Positions 1 through 10,404 of a stretch of DNA of 64,000 bases are shown here, piece after piece. Numbering within the stretch: position 1 is the stretch's first letter; the number at the start of each line of letters is the position of its first letter. A program made the translations under genes and the position numbers. The stretch is taken from the NCBI GenBank assembly GCA_003439945.1, contig QVRM01005404.1:558001-622000 (forward strand). Reading direction: 5' to 3'. This DNA is from Dermanyssus gallinae (taxonomy: Eukaryota > Arthropoda > Arachnida > Mesostigmata > Dermanyssidae). The notes beneath the pieces were generated by a model, which saw nothing but the letters and a program-made list of their open reading frames with translations, was not told where the DNA came from and ran no database searches.

Positions 1-2218
1 ACTCACGATAGACCGAGCCAGGGGAATTCTTAAAGGCTTAATGCCGGTACGTAATAGAAGCAGAACTGGGCAGGCCACGCATGATAATTCCTCCCAGAAT
101 TTTTGGCTTCACCGATAGGCGGCCTCTTTTGTTGCATTTGATATAGTGCCGGCGAACACAACAACACAATTGGACTGATATGTGTCCTTCCCGTGTCTTT
201 ATTGTTGAACGGCTACGTTTCCTCTTTGTTGGACTTCGCACCGCTATGAAGCGAGATCGTTGTCTGGGTTAGTTGAATTCACTGCTGTCTCCGTTCTGTT
301 CGACTGCCCCACTCTGTATGTCACCCGAGTTGTTCGCTGCCTTACTGTCACTATGCCGACCGTAGCCTTGTTGTAGTCGCAGCCTGAGATTTCTTTCCGT
401 TACTCAGATGGGCTGATGGCAGGGAAGAAAAAGTCATAAGGAAAAGAAGGAGAGTAGCTGTGGATAATGCGAGAAAGCTTGGACCTCTTTCCTTCATGCT
501 CCTTGGCGACGACAGGATTCTAAACCCGCAAACACTATCCACTGGGAACTATAGTATTCCCCCTGTTTCTGGAGTCATCTCTATCGATGGCCTTTTGCGT
601 CGTCGACGCCCACTGTCGCCCCATGCTTCTCTACCCATGTTTCCCATGCCCGTTTCCTGAGACGCATTGCATATCTTTCAGCATCGCCGCCCCCATAGAG
701 TAGAATAGCGCTTTGCCATAGTGCAAGCCACCAGCGACGACATACAACGGCAACGACGATGAAGACGTCGAGAGCTTTGAAGCTTCGATGGCGCTTGGTC
801 GACAGCTCCGTCCGTCATCGGTTGTTGGGGGAACCGCAATGAAGAAGTCTGCTTGCTCACGCGCCCCCCAAAAAAGAGTCGCGTTTGTGTTATGCATAGG
901 GGCTGCGATGCATGGCCGCGATGATACCAGCACCCATGCTTTCTTCACTCACACTGTGCCATCGCCCCTGGGCACAATTCGATGACACACTAGGCCTGCA
1001 CTCTTCGAAGAGACCAGCGAAAGCTATAGGGTGCATGAGAAACTTCACCGAATAGCAAGCCTCGTATACTTTTTGGAATATTTCGTGTCGTCTGTATTGC
1101 CACAGTCGTTAGATTCAAAAGCAAACGAGCTTTATACAGAATGATTGATTTTTAAGTATGACTTTTTGAACAGAGTTACAACATGCTCATTGCGTGCGCT
1201 GACGCCTCTTTTGCTAGAAGGTGAGGGGTGAATGAGCACGCTTGCTAACTGTGCCCTGCTTGACCAATTCCTAAACATATAAGATACTACTCAAGCAAAT
1301 TGGAGCACAAAATGCCTATTTCCTTGGAGGTTTACAAGACACAAGACGACGTGAGACAGCAATTGTGTTAAGGGGTAGATAGCAAATAATTTTTTCTTTC
1401 AGTTTACAACTCCTCTTTTGAAACTATGCTTGTAATATTTTATAGTCTCTATCCTAAACTTAATCTGCTAAGCAACCCAAGACCGTCCTCTCAGTAAGTA
1501 ATATGTTTCTCTTCTTGGTCAGCCTATGAGGACAGCAGCACCTCTTACGTATTTGCGAGTAAAGAGCACATCCTTATACGGGAGAAACGCTCTCACCTTC
1601 TTCGACGAAATGCTACCAAGTCTAAGACGAAAAGCCGGTTGGGACGCAAATAAGAAAGCAAAACCGAACGTAGTAGACATAGAAGACAGAAAAAGATTTC
1701 GAAGACTCTTTTTCCTGAGAACTTACGCGTAACGAATGCCAAGTAGTGCTCGCCCGCACAGAGTAACAACGCATAGTGTCGTGGCTCCGCTTTTATCTTG
1801 TTTTCCTTCTCTAGCAAGCGGCTGGCAAAATTAAAACCACTGGCCACTTTGTCACCCCGACATCACCGGTGACTGACTCGCAGCTAAAAAAGAAAGTACA
1901 TAGAGAAGAAAAGCTAGAGAATGAATAAATTGCAAGACTGGATTTAAATCTGTAGTAGATAAACGTGTTTTCAGTAGGCCACGCTTCCCTGCTATATTGC
2001 CGTGAATAGTGACCAGGCCCTTTTATCGGAACCATTTAACTTAGTGTCTACGCGGTATTGCTGAATTTGCCTTATTACAGGATAGTAAGAAAAATACCGC
2101 CAATAGTACAATGTCGACAGATATATCTTGTACAAATTTTATGACTGCATGAGTCGTGTTCATCCGTAATCTGGACGGCATCCAACAAAAAAAAACAAAA
2201 TTACAACAGTTAGGCTCT
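1..2218. other. Unassigned region, no recognisable gene
   Basis: No recognised gene or transposon was found here. The first kilobase is richer in GC and carries overlapping open frames on both strands, the longest a 105-codon minus frame at 631-948. None has a motif I recognise, and the overlap of frames argues for chance. A 68-codon plus frame at 1526-1732 is basic and equally unrecognised. From about 1000 onward the DNA is AT-rich and looks intergenic or intronic. Confidence 0.5.
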
Positions 2219-2301
2219 TCTATATATACACATATTTTATATATACATATATAAATATATATACATAATGTATATATACATATATAAATATATACACATA
2301 A

Positions 2302-2355
<54 letters not shown>
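2219..2355. repeat. Complex TA-rich microsatellite
   Basis: The tract has TATACATATATAAATA-type units and two near-identical segments containing ACATAATG, followed by a pure (TA)n run. It ends exactly where the transposon terminus CAGGGTGTG begins at 2356. The tyrosine/isoleucine frames through it are artefacts of the repeat. Confidence 0.9.
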
Positions 2356-2358
<3 letters not shown>

Positions 2359-2383
2359 GGTGTGACTGGAAGGTTTTTAAAGC

Positions 2384-2512
2384 GGAGGGCATGTCGAGAT
2401 TGAGTGCATGCATAAATTACCTGCACAGTTACCTGCAAAACCACTCGTTAGAGCTCTAGTAAAAAGACACACCACTATTTATTTTCTTACAGTTCCGACT
2501 CGAACGTGTCTC
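2384..2512 (+). repeat. Sub-terminal inverted repeat, left copy
   Basis: Begins GGAGGGCATGTCGAGATTG and runs to the end of the transposase gene. It pairs with 4214-4336 in inverted orientation, with one short indel and few substitutions. Confidence 0.8.
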
Positions 2513-2521
2513 GGACAGCCT

Positions 2522-3470
2522 CTATACACTTTTGGTAGCGTCTGCAGGGATTTTGTTGGAATATTGGAATATGCCAGGCGTTGCTCGAACAGCACCAGCA
2601 GCGAGGTTTATTCTGGTGACCAGCTCCTCACATGATTCGACAGGAGTCCTGTAGACTAGATTCTTTAGGTGACCCCAAGGAAAAATCGAGACTTGTTAAA
2701 TCAGGCGATCGCGGTGGCCAAGCGATCGGCCCGCCTCGGCCAATCCACCGATCCTCGAAGGTCTCGTTGAGGTAATCGCGCACCGCAGTGGTGGAGTGCG
2801 GTGGCGCTCCGTCGTGCTGGAACCACATCCTCTCGCGAACACCTTCTGGAACGCCTTCCAACAGTCCTGGTAATGTTTCACGCAGGAATGTAAGGTATGC
2901 TTCTCCACCCAACCTGTTAGGAAGTATGTGTGGGCCTATGAGGTAGTTGTTAACCATGCCAGCCCACACATTCACGGAGAAACGACTCTGGCGTTCACGC
3001 TGGCGAGTCATATGCAGGTTCTTCTCCCTTGCCCAACAATGGGTGTTGTGCCTATTAAACACACCGCTTGGTGTAAAGTGAGCTTCATCGGTGAAAAGCA
3101 CAAGCGCAGGGAACTCCGCATTATATTTCGCTTGCTCCAGAAACCAGCAACAGTACTCAACCCGTTGTTTTTTGTCTGGATTTCCCAAAGCTTGAACTTG
3201 CTGCAATCTGTACGGTTGTAGTCGTTCGGCTCTCAGTACCCTGTGGACGGTTCTGTAACTCACACCAACGTTTCGAGCCACTTCCCTCGTACTTGCAGAA
3301 GGACGATCGGCTACTGCTTGAAGAATGCGTTCTTCCATGGCTGGTGTTCTTGCTGTCCTCGGTCCTCCAGAGTCGTACTGACGGCCATGGTACGATCCAG
3401 TTTCACGTACGTGACGATGTATGTTCGCAAACGTGGGAGTACTTGGTAAGTGTCTATCCGGGTAACGCAT
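2522..3470 (-). pseudogene. DD41D transposase pseudogene (Tc1/mariner superfamily)
   Basis: The reading frame of 280 codons has a helix-turn-helix region (about residues 58-82, STREVARNVGVSYRTVHRVL) followed by an RNase H-fold DDE_3-type catalytic domain. The catalytic residues are all visible: D128 in LFTDEAHF, D220 in FQHDGAPPH and D262 in PDLTSLDF, giving 41 residues between the second and third, hence DD41D. Known DD41D transposases (the rosa/VS group) cut and paste at TA. The frame breaks just after the third D, around 2640-2660; the C-terminal region (TPVESCEELVTRI... ending in SV) continues in another frame to a stop at 2522-2524. Upstream of the first Met, recognisable transposase sequence continues behind a stop, so the N-terminus is also broken. 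Not expected to be functional. Confidence 0.85.
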
Positions 3471-4213
3471 CTGGTATAGCCGTTGCGCCTAGTATGCGTT
3501 ATACCGCGCCTCAGCATAAATGTGAGAGATGTCAACTTTATCTTTAATTGTGTACCAGACCATCACGATACAGTAACAATAATGATTTCAACAGAGAGAA
3601 CAATACATACACAGGGATACGTCTTGCACGTAGCACAATCGCAAAGAAAATGGCACTGGACCAGTCTTCTCTCAATCTTTTTATTCTCTCCAGAGACTCG
3701 AATGTTCCACCGGTATTCTTTGCTGATTTTTCGATTCAGGCACGCATCATGGTAGCGCAGGTTGTTTCCAATTTTTATAATCCCTGTGGGACGATTATGG
3801 AGACCTGATGATGATGACGATGATGACATAGATGTTGTGGTTAGATCGCGATATAGAAGCGGTGGCGAATATGCATCGATGTAGGTGACATGAGACTGAG
3901 CGGGCCTATTTCGGTGTTGTTGATGATGGCGTCAATGTTGTGGCTGTGGCGCGACAGGTCGGCAGTAGTGAACGTGCTTAAATGTCGTTAGCATGTGGCT
4001 AAGCAGCCTAACTCGGCGTTGTTTATGGTGGTGTCAATGCGTTCTGTCGGCTGTTGTGTTATCTTACTGGCGCCGTCCTGTATCAAGATATAGTAGGTGG
4101 TTGTTCTGTTACTGTGGATAGCTTCGTTACACGATCACATCGATATGGCCTTCGAACGAGTGGAGCACTAGAATGAAAGAAGTAAGTTCGACCGGTTTAG
4201 CCGAAATGTTCGC

Positions 4214-4336
4214 GGAGACATGTTCGAGTCGGAACTGTAAGAAAAGAAATAATGGTGTGTCTTCTTACTAGAGCTCAAACGAGTGGTTTATCTGTGCAGG
4301 TAATTTATGCATGCACTCAATCTTGACATGTCCTCC
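4214..4336 (-). repeat. Sub-terminal inverted repeat, right copy
   Basis: Reverse complement of 2384-2512. The shared GAGTGCATGCATAAATTACC-like core also occurs at the centre of several foldback MITEs in the window. Confidence 0.8.
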
Positions 4337-4595
4337 GAAAACTCGTAATTACTCCGCAACCACAGCTCGCATTGACACACATTTGGTACCAAAATGATCG
4401 CTGCCCATTGGCTGTTTTTATCGCTGTGAGTGGTTGTAGGGTTATGATTTTGAAGTATTTGGCGTGAACGTTAGTAAAGAACTTCATTTTTGGCAAATTC
4501 TCTTCTAAGCGACCGTGTCGCGTCCTCTGACCGGCCTTGCATATACTTCAGATGGAGCAGAATTTTATCACGAACACGGACGTGTGCCTGTATAT

Positions 4596-4806
4596 ACATT
4601 GGGTTCCAAAAGTTTTTGAGAGCGATATAAGGAATTGTAGAGCTCGTTAAAGCAAATCTTTTTTTCAATAAAACATGGTCTCTAAGAAGTCTTGTTTCGG
4701 AGTGAGAACTAAATTACTACAGTTTGTGACACTGGTGTGTTTGCCCTACATAGGAGCACTAAATGTGCAATTGCGAAACAGCCAGTCTTCCTGTACAGAA
4801 ACTAAG
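4596..4806 (+). mobile_element. Foldback MITE, left half-arm only
   Basis: The sequence from GAGCGATATAAGG through AATTGTAGAGCTCG, TCTCTAAGAAGTC and GACACTGGTG to ACAGAAACTAAG matches the left arm of the complete MITE at 17,363. It stops abruptly at about 4806, where LINE A begins, so the right arm is missing. Confidence 0.7.
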
Positions 4807-6502
4807 TCAATCAAGCGTACCGTACCGCTTCTTACCTGGCCCTACCAGGTGATCTTATAGCTTCGGCTACGGGGCTGCCACAGGGTGACCCTTTGGCCCC
4901 CCCTCTGTTTTGCCTGAGCATCAAAGAGCTAGTCGACTCTCTTAAAAGCCCACTAAAAATTTGGTATCTGGATGACGGTGTGCTGGCGGGCAATGTAGAC
5001 ATGGTTGCTGACGACGTTCGGCGCGTGATTGATTTCCATGAGACTTCGGGTTTGGAGCTGAATCCCAAGAAATGTGAGATATATGTTACAGGCGATACCA
5101 CACCGGCCCCGGACCTTCGCACGCTTCAAGCTTTACTACCGGGATGTAAGGTTACCCACGACGATGATTTGGAGCTTCTGGGAGTCTCCCTTCAGCCGGA
5201 AGGGCTCGCACACGCACTTGAAAAATGGCGGAACAAGCTGAAGGACGTCGCCGATAACCTTGCGCCACTCGGCGCTCACCGCGCGCTCTTTTTACTTCGA
5301 TCCTCGTTCTTAGCTACGAGGGTCACCCACCTTCTTCGCGGAGCCGATCTAACAGGACGGTTGGACGATCTGCGTCCATTGAACAAGTTAACTCTAAACG
5401 CCCTTGAAACTCTTCTTAATCTATCGCTGGCGCCTTCCGCTCAAAAACAGTCCCAACTACCGATCTCAAAGAGGGGTCTAGGAATCCCGGATCCGCTCGT
5501 TTCTGCAGGACCAGCGATCGCCTCCTCCCTTTTCCGATCCGAAAACAATGCCATCGCACTATTAGACGAAGCCGGCATTTGTCAGTACAAGGAACTTAAA
5601 AGACGCCCGTTTGAGGAGCTAAAGACAGCTTGCAGGGGCGCTCCGGACAACCCTCTGAGCCAACACGACTGGAGTACATTCTTATACGACGAAGCGTACC
5701 GCGGCTTACTTGCGGGCGCTATCGACGACCCCGCAAAGGCTCGCATCCGAGCGGTCGCTGCCAAAGGCGCTGGAGCCTTCCAAGTGCTCCACTGGGCACC
5801 CTCCTGGACAACGAAAACCAACCTGAATCGGGGGTAAGGGCTTCGTCTCGGCTGTGACCTGGTATCCCCCCCATCATGTAAATGTGGCCACCCGTTGACA
5901 AATTAGCCATCACGGCATTGTCGTGCATTATGAGTGCGGGACGGCGGGCCAGACTAGCCGGCATTAACGAACACCTTCGGCCGAGCGCATTGCATTCTAG
6001 AGCCCACCAAGTGCCTGGCCGCCGACGATGGTAAGCTCCCGGTGGATGACTCTCACACCCTTCAGTAGGGGCAAGAATGTCTTGTCTGGAAGGCCACTGT
6101 CACCGACCCATTAGCAACTTCAATGGTCGGTGGCGGGGCGACCTCGGCAGGCCACGCCGTAATCTAGCGGAGACGAGGAAGCTCGCAAAGTACGCCTCAT
6201 AGGTACCCCTGAGTTTCAACCGCCAGCGTTCGAGACCTTGGGCGGCCCAGGTAACCTCAGTCGCAAACTTCTCCACAGAGTCGGCGAGCAGCTGAACCTC
6301 GCAACCGGAGACAAGAGATCTGCGGCTTTCTTGAGACAGCGCCTCGACCTTGACGTCCAACGCGGGAACGCGGCGTCCGTCCGGGGCACGCTGCTGAAAT
6401 GGTCCCAACCCACTCTATACGAGACAGAGTAATATCCCCAGTGCACACGTTCTCAGGAGACAATTGTAGCTCCATCAGTATTCTTAATAAATAGAACCTT
6501 TC
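4807..6502 (+). mobile_element. LINE copy A, 5'-truncated (A/B/C/D family)
   Basis: 5' truncated non-LTR retrotransposon. Coding homology begins just upstream of RT motif B at about 4818, inside the left MITE arm, and ends at the stop near 6430. A short 3' UTR (about 6432-6502) leads into a TA array. The 3' UTR shares the segment CGGAGACAATTG/AGGAGACAATTG with copy D (58.95 kb). Confidence 0.8.
4818..6432 (+). pseudogene. Reverse transcriptase/endonuclease pseudogene of LINE A
   Basis: One open frame runs from 4818 to 5837. It starts with RT motif B (GLPQGDPLAPPLF), then motif C as YLDD at about 4965-4976 in place of the commoner YADD, motif D (GLELNPKKCE) and the thumb region. After a frameshift near 5821, a CCHC element (CKCGHPVDKL...) and a C-terminal domain appear in shifted frames. 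The C-terminus corresponds to the SVRGTLLKW ending of copies B and D. Where copy B has RPDG...LVWD, the residues here are decayed (LVWK). RT would copy element RNA at the nicked target; this copy cannot because it lacks motifs 0-A and is frameshifted. The clade is not assigned. Confidence 0.8.
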
Positions 6503-6519
6503 TATATATATGTATATAT

Positions 6520-6561
<42 letters not shown>
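6503..6561. repeat. (TA)n microsatellite between LINE A and LINE B
   Basis: Nearly pure TA run with a single TG interruption near the start. LINE B sequence begins directly after it. Confidence 0.95.
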
Positions 6562-6564
<3 letters not shown>

Positions 6565-9181
6565 TCCTTCGTCTTCCCCGCGCCCGCAACGACGCTTCAT
6601 CCCTCTCAGTCATAATACGCAACAATCTCCGCGATTTCTCCCAAGGTATGCGTCTGTCAGACGTGATTGCCACCTCTCATGCCCGCGTTTCGACTCCTAA
6701 ACCATTTAGGAATGATACGGTGCGGCCAGTCCATTATTAAACTCTCCGAAGGAGATGTTTCTGGCGCCGCCAGACTTATCGTTACCACAGATACGATAAC
6801 GCCCGGCATTGACCGTATAGAGGCTTTGCGAGAGCAACACCCATTAGCTCCCGAGGACCTAGAGTGGCCGACACTGACCAGAACCCCTATGCCCTACGTC
6901 ACATCAAAGGAAGATATTCAGGTGGCTATCAAGAGCTTCTCTAAGAGCTCCGCCGCAGGGCTAGACTTTATGAGACCGCGGCTATTAATGGACCTTCTTT
7001 CACCGTCCCTCAACGACGTCGCCGCTAGCCTGCTCTCCGCATTGGCAAAGGCTGTAGACATTCTTCTTTGGGGCAACCCCCCTTCTTGCCTTCAACCGTT
7101 GATATTCGGCGCAAGACTATTTGCCCTGAAGAAAAAGGACGGATCGGTACGTCCGATTGCTTGTTCGTCTACGCTACGCAGGCTCGCCGCAAAAATCGGA
7201 TGTAACCACAACAAGGCCGTTATTTCTGGCGCAACTGGTGCACATCAGTTGGGATTTGCGACGCCGGGCGGGACCGAGGTAGCCATTCATGCAACTCGTG
7301 CTTTTCTCGATTCTCGCGAACGCTCAGGGGTTCTTGTGAAGCTCGATTTTAGAAACGCTTTTAACAGTATGAGACGCGATCATCTGATGAAGGTCGTTGC
7401 ATCCCACGCCCCTCATCTATTGCACCACGTCGGGCTAGCTTATCGGCATCCTTCCCATCTGGTCCTGTCTGAGCATGCTATTTCGTCCGCCACCGGACTG
7501 CAGCAGGGAGACCCCTTAGCACCAGCTCTGTTTTGTCTGGGTATTAAGGATCTGGTAGATTCCTTTCAAAAGCCCGCTGAACCTCTGGTACCTTGACGAT
7601 GGCCTACTAGGAGGAAACGTTCATACAGTAGCGGAGGACATTCGACAGGTCCTTAACTTTGGTGTAATATCTGGGCTGGAGTTAAACCCTGCCAAATGTG
7701 AAGTATGCACCCTGGGCTCTACCTGGTGAGACTTCCCCAGATATACAGTTACTTCGAGACCTCCTGCCCGGCTGCAAGGTGACTGCCAAGGACGATCTGG
7801 AGCTACTCGGTGTACCACTTTGTCCCGAAGGACTTACAGCAGCAATCGAGCGCTGGAGATTAAAGCTGGAAAATGCCGCCGCTCGCCTTCATCTTCTAGG
7901 AGCCCATCGGGGACTCTTCTTACTCAGGTCTTCTTTCTCTTCCTTGAGACTCATCCACCTTCTTCGAGGAGCTGACCTATCCAATCGGGTCGACGACTTG
8001 CAAGCGCTCAACGAGTTGACACTGTCTACCCTCGAGGCTCTGCTCAACACATCTTTACCACCTAGCGCACGGCAACAGGCATTACTGCCCGTCTCTCAAG
8101 GAGGCCTCGGGGTTCCGAACTTACAAACCTTGGCCGGCCCTGCCATAGTCTCCTCCATGCTAAGCGCAGAAAACAGGGCAACCCCCCTTTTAGATACAGC
8201 AGGAGTTGGCCAGTTTAGAAGCCGCTCAGCCCGGCTTCAGGAGAACCTTGAGGCCCGGTGCGGTGGTAGGCCTGACAACATACTATCTCAACATGACTGG
8301 AGTGCCCCTTTGCACGCTGAAGTACAGCGACGGCTCTTTAATGAAGCTGCCGACGACACGACCAGAGCTCGTCTTAACGCCGTTTCCGCCAAGGATTCAG
8401 GCGCCTGGTTACACGCACTTCCCAGTGCACCCATAGGCACCCTTCTTGACGACGAGACGATTCGTATAGCAGTAGGCCTACGACTGGGGACAGACTTGGT
8501 TAGCCCCCATCGGTGTCAATGTGGTCACCCCGTCGACAAACTGGGACATCACGGCCTATCGTGTATCATAGCTGCAGCACAATGCGCCCCTGATATAAAA
8601 GGGTGATATGTGTACACACACTTATCAAGCGAATAAATCAATCAATCAATCAATCATCAGCGCAGGCCGACGCCCTCGGCATGCCGCTATCAATGAGACC
8701 TTCAGCAGAGCCCTCAGATCATGCGGTCGTCCGTGCATCCTCGAACCCCCGGGCCTCTGGGTGGAGGGACGGCAGGCGTCCAGACGGGATGACACTTACA
8801 CCATTCGAGCGAGGCAAAATGCTGGTTTGGGATTGCAACCGTTACCGACTCCTTAGCACTTCTATGGCCGGTGGCGGCGCATCCGAAGCCGGTTATGCAG
8901 CCCACCTTGCGGAGACCAGCAAGCTAAGAAAATACTCATCAATTGGGTATCCCCACGTATTCTGGCCACTTGCGTTTGAGACCATGGGTGGTCCTGGTGT
9001 TCGGACCAGACAGTTGATCCGCAAAGTCGGCACTTTGTTAGATCAGTCAACCGGTGATAACAGATCGTCGTCCCTTTTTAAACAACGTCTGGATCTCGAC
9101 ATACAACGTGGACACGCGGCCTCCGTTCGGGGCACACTTCTGAAGTGGTCTCGGCCTAGCCTAGACGAGGCGGACACGTGA
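6562..9181 (+). pseudogene. Reverse transcriptase with CCHC and PD-D/E-type endonuclease motifs, frameshifted (LINE B)
   Basis: In order: KLSEGDVSGAARL linker, RT motifs FALKKKDGSVRPIA, KLDFRNAFNSM (motif A), GLQQGDPLAPALF (motif B), YLDD at 7588-7599 (motif C), GLELNPAKCE (motif D) and the thumb. A C-x-C-x8-H-x4-C finger follows at 8514-8564, then RPDG at about 8777 with LVWD at about 8831, then a conserved tail ending in RGTLLKW. CCHC followed by PD-(D/E) is the arrangement of restriction-like endonuclease LINEs (R2, R4, CRE, NeSL groups); applying it here is inference. Frame breaks: near 6725 (linker), at about 7590 before motif C, at the 8570 insertion, and near 8750. Clade unassigned; not functional as it stands. 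Confidence 0.8.
8570..8657 (+). mobile_element. Short nested insertion with (AATC)n tail inside LINE B
   Basis: Copy A reads C-I-M-S-A-G-R-R without interruption. Copy B has an extra 88 bp between C-I and S-A-G-R-R, flanked by the 5-bp repeat ATCAT (8565-8569 and 8653-8657). The insert ends in AATAAATCAATCAATC-type repeats, like the 3' tail of a retroelement. Removing it restores the aligned frame. Confidence 0.7.
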
Positions 9182-9289
9182 TAGTCACAATACATACCCG
9201 CTAGGCACACTGGCTTAGCTAATCTCTTGTAATATGTGTCCCACAAACATAATGTAATATACGAAAAAGAAATTTCTTTGATGTATATA

Positions 9290-10318
9290 CGAGGTATGTT
9301 CAAAAAGTATCGCGACTTTTGTGTTTTTTTAAAAAATATTCATTTATTCATGAATATCTATTTTGTCCCCTTCAAAGTAATCCCCATGAGATATTATACA
9401 CTTGTGCCAACGGTTTTTCCAATCTTCGAAGCACTTCAAAAAACCATTTTTTTTAATCTTGTTCAGCTCCTCCTTCGATGCCGTCTTTATCTCGTCAAGC
9501 GTAGCGTAACGTCGTCCTTTCATGGGCCTCTTCAGTTTAGGGAACAAGAAAAAGTCACAGGGGGCCAGATCTGGGGAATACGGTGGCTGCGGCATCATTA
9601 GTGTGTTGTTTTTGGCCAAAAACTCGCGCACAAGCAACGATGTGTGAGCAGGGGCGTTATCGTGGTGCAAAAGCCAATTTTTGTTCTTCCACAAATCCGG
9701 GCGTTTCTGGCGGATTGCTTCGCGCAAATTGCGCATAACTTGCAGGTAATATTCCTTATTGACCGTTCTACCCTGTGGCAAGAACTCATGATGCACCACG
9801 CCCCTGCAATCGAAGAAAACTGTCAGCAAAACTTTCACATTCGACCGAACTTGGCGCGCTTTTTTCGGTCTTGGTTCGTGCGGCAGCTTCCATTGAGATG
9901 ATTGAGCTTTGGTTTCCACGTCATAACCATAAACCCACGATTCGTCACCAGTTATGACCCTCTGGAGCAAATTTGGGTCGTCGCGGACAGAGTCCAACAT
10001 CTCATTAGCAATGTTCATGCGATGCTGTTTTTGATCGCAATTGAGCAATTTTGGTACGAATTTCGCGGCGACCGTCTCATGCCCAAATCATTGATAAAAA
10101 TCGAATGGCACGAGCCAATCGATATGTTTAGGTCCTCAGCAACTTCTCTAACGGTGATTCGACGATTGGCCAATACCATTTTCTCCACTTCATTAATTTT
10201 TTCGTCTGTTGTTGAAGTGCTCGGGCGTCCGGCACGCTCTTCGTCGTTCACATCTTCTCGGCCTTCTGAGAACATTTTGTACCACCGATAAACGTTGCTT
10301 CGGTCCAAGGTAGCATAT
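9290..10318 (-). mobile_element. mariner DNA transposon (DD34D), 5' end of gene truncated
   Basis: The left terminus CGAGGTATGTTCAAAAAGT follows TATATA, typical of a mariner inverted repeat next to a TA target. The transposase lies on the minus strand. The right side stops inside the transposase N-terminus, where a LINE 3' UTR fragment begins at about 10,319, so the second terminal repeat is missing. Confidence 0.8.
9344..10318 (-). pseudogene. mariner transposase pseudogene
   Basis: Two overlapping frames together cover most of a mariner transposase. The N-terminal part (10,015-10,332 frame) shows RWYKMFSEGREDVNDEERAG and a second helix-turn-helix (ITVREVAEDLNIS). The catalytic part (9344-10,048) has D35 in TGDESWVYGYD, D130 in HHDNAPAHTS and D165 in PPYSPDLAPCD, exactly 34 residues between the last two, so the DD34D triad is intact. 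A frameshift at about 10,050-10,090 joins the halves, and the first helix-turn-helix is missing. The enzyme would cut and reinsert the element at TA dinucleotides. The C-terminus (GDYFEGDKIDIHE) appears complete. Confidence 0.9.
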
Positions 10319-10372
10319 ATACCGCTAGGCACATAATCTCTGTTATAAGAAACATAGAATGTAATATACGAA
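10319..10372 (+). repeat. Second fragment of the LINE B-type 3' UTR
   Basis: CCGCTAGGCACA... through AATGTAATATACGAAAAA matches 9198-9266, with an internal deletion. The same UTR therefore lies on both sides of the mariner. Confidence 0.65.
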
Positions 10373-10404
10373 AAATAACCCTGTATAAAATATATTATAA
10401 ATAA

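Larger units (their letters stand above)
2356..4590 (-). mobile_element. DD41D Tc1/mariner-like DNA transposon with long terminal repeats
   Basis: The element starts next to a TA array with CAGGGTGTGACTGG and ends with ...CCTG followed by TATATA, consistent with the TA target of Tc1/mariner elements. A minus-strand transposase remnant lies at 2522-3470. Sub-terminal inverted repeats of about 125 bp (2384-2512 against 4214-4336) match with few differences. Outside the right inner repeat, 4337-4590 matches the arms of the foldback MITEs elsewhere in the window (for example 17,970-18,220). The left end lacks the corresponding stretch, so an internal deletion there is inferred. The 3480-4210 stretch is non-coding, contains GATGATGAC-rich DNA and resembles 29,330-29,700. 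The outer boundaries are inferred from the CAGGG/CCCTG-TA signature. Confidence 0.7.
6562..9262 (+). mobile_element. LINE copy B with CCHC and restriction-like endonuclease-type C-terminus
   Basis: The most complete copy of its family here. It starts in coding sequence directly after a TA array, so the 5' end is truncated. It covers the N-terminal linker, RT, CCHC finger and C-terminal domain, with a stop at about 9181 and a short 3' UTR ending AATGTAATATACGAAAAA. An 88-bp nested insertion sits at about 8570-8657. A DNA mariner follows at 9290. Confidence 0.8.

Noticed and set aside
631..948. 105-codon minus frame as a gene
   Set aside because: Overlapped by open frames in other phases and on the other strand; no motif recognised.
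2220..2459. Tyr/Ile-repeat open frames over TA arrays, also near 6510, 10,991, 18,273 and 19,335
   Set aside because: They are translations of microsatellite DNA, not proteins.
2928..3547. Long plus-strand frames over the DD41D transposase
   Set aside because: Antisense shadows of the transposase, which has catalytic motifs on the minus strand.
8632..8657. AATC tetranucleotide run considered as a CRISPR or minisatellite
   Set aside because: Only about five units and part of a short retroelement-like insertion. No CRISPR array exists in the window, and none is expected in animal DNA.
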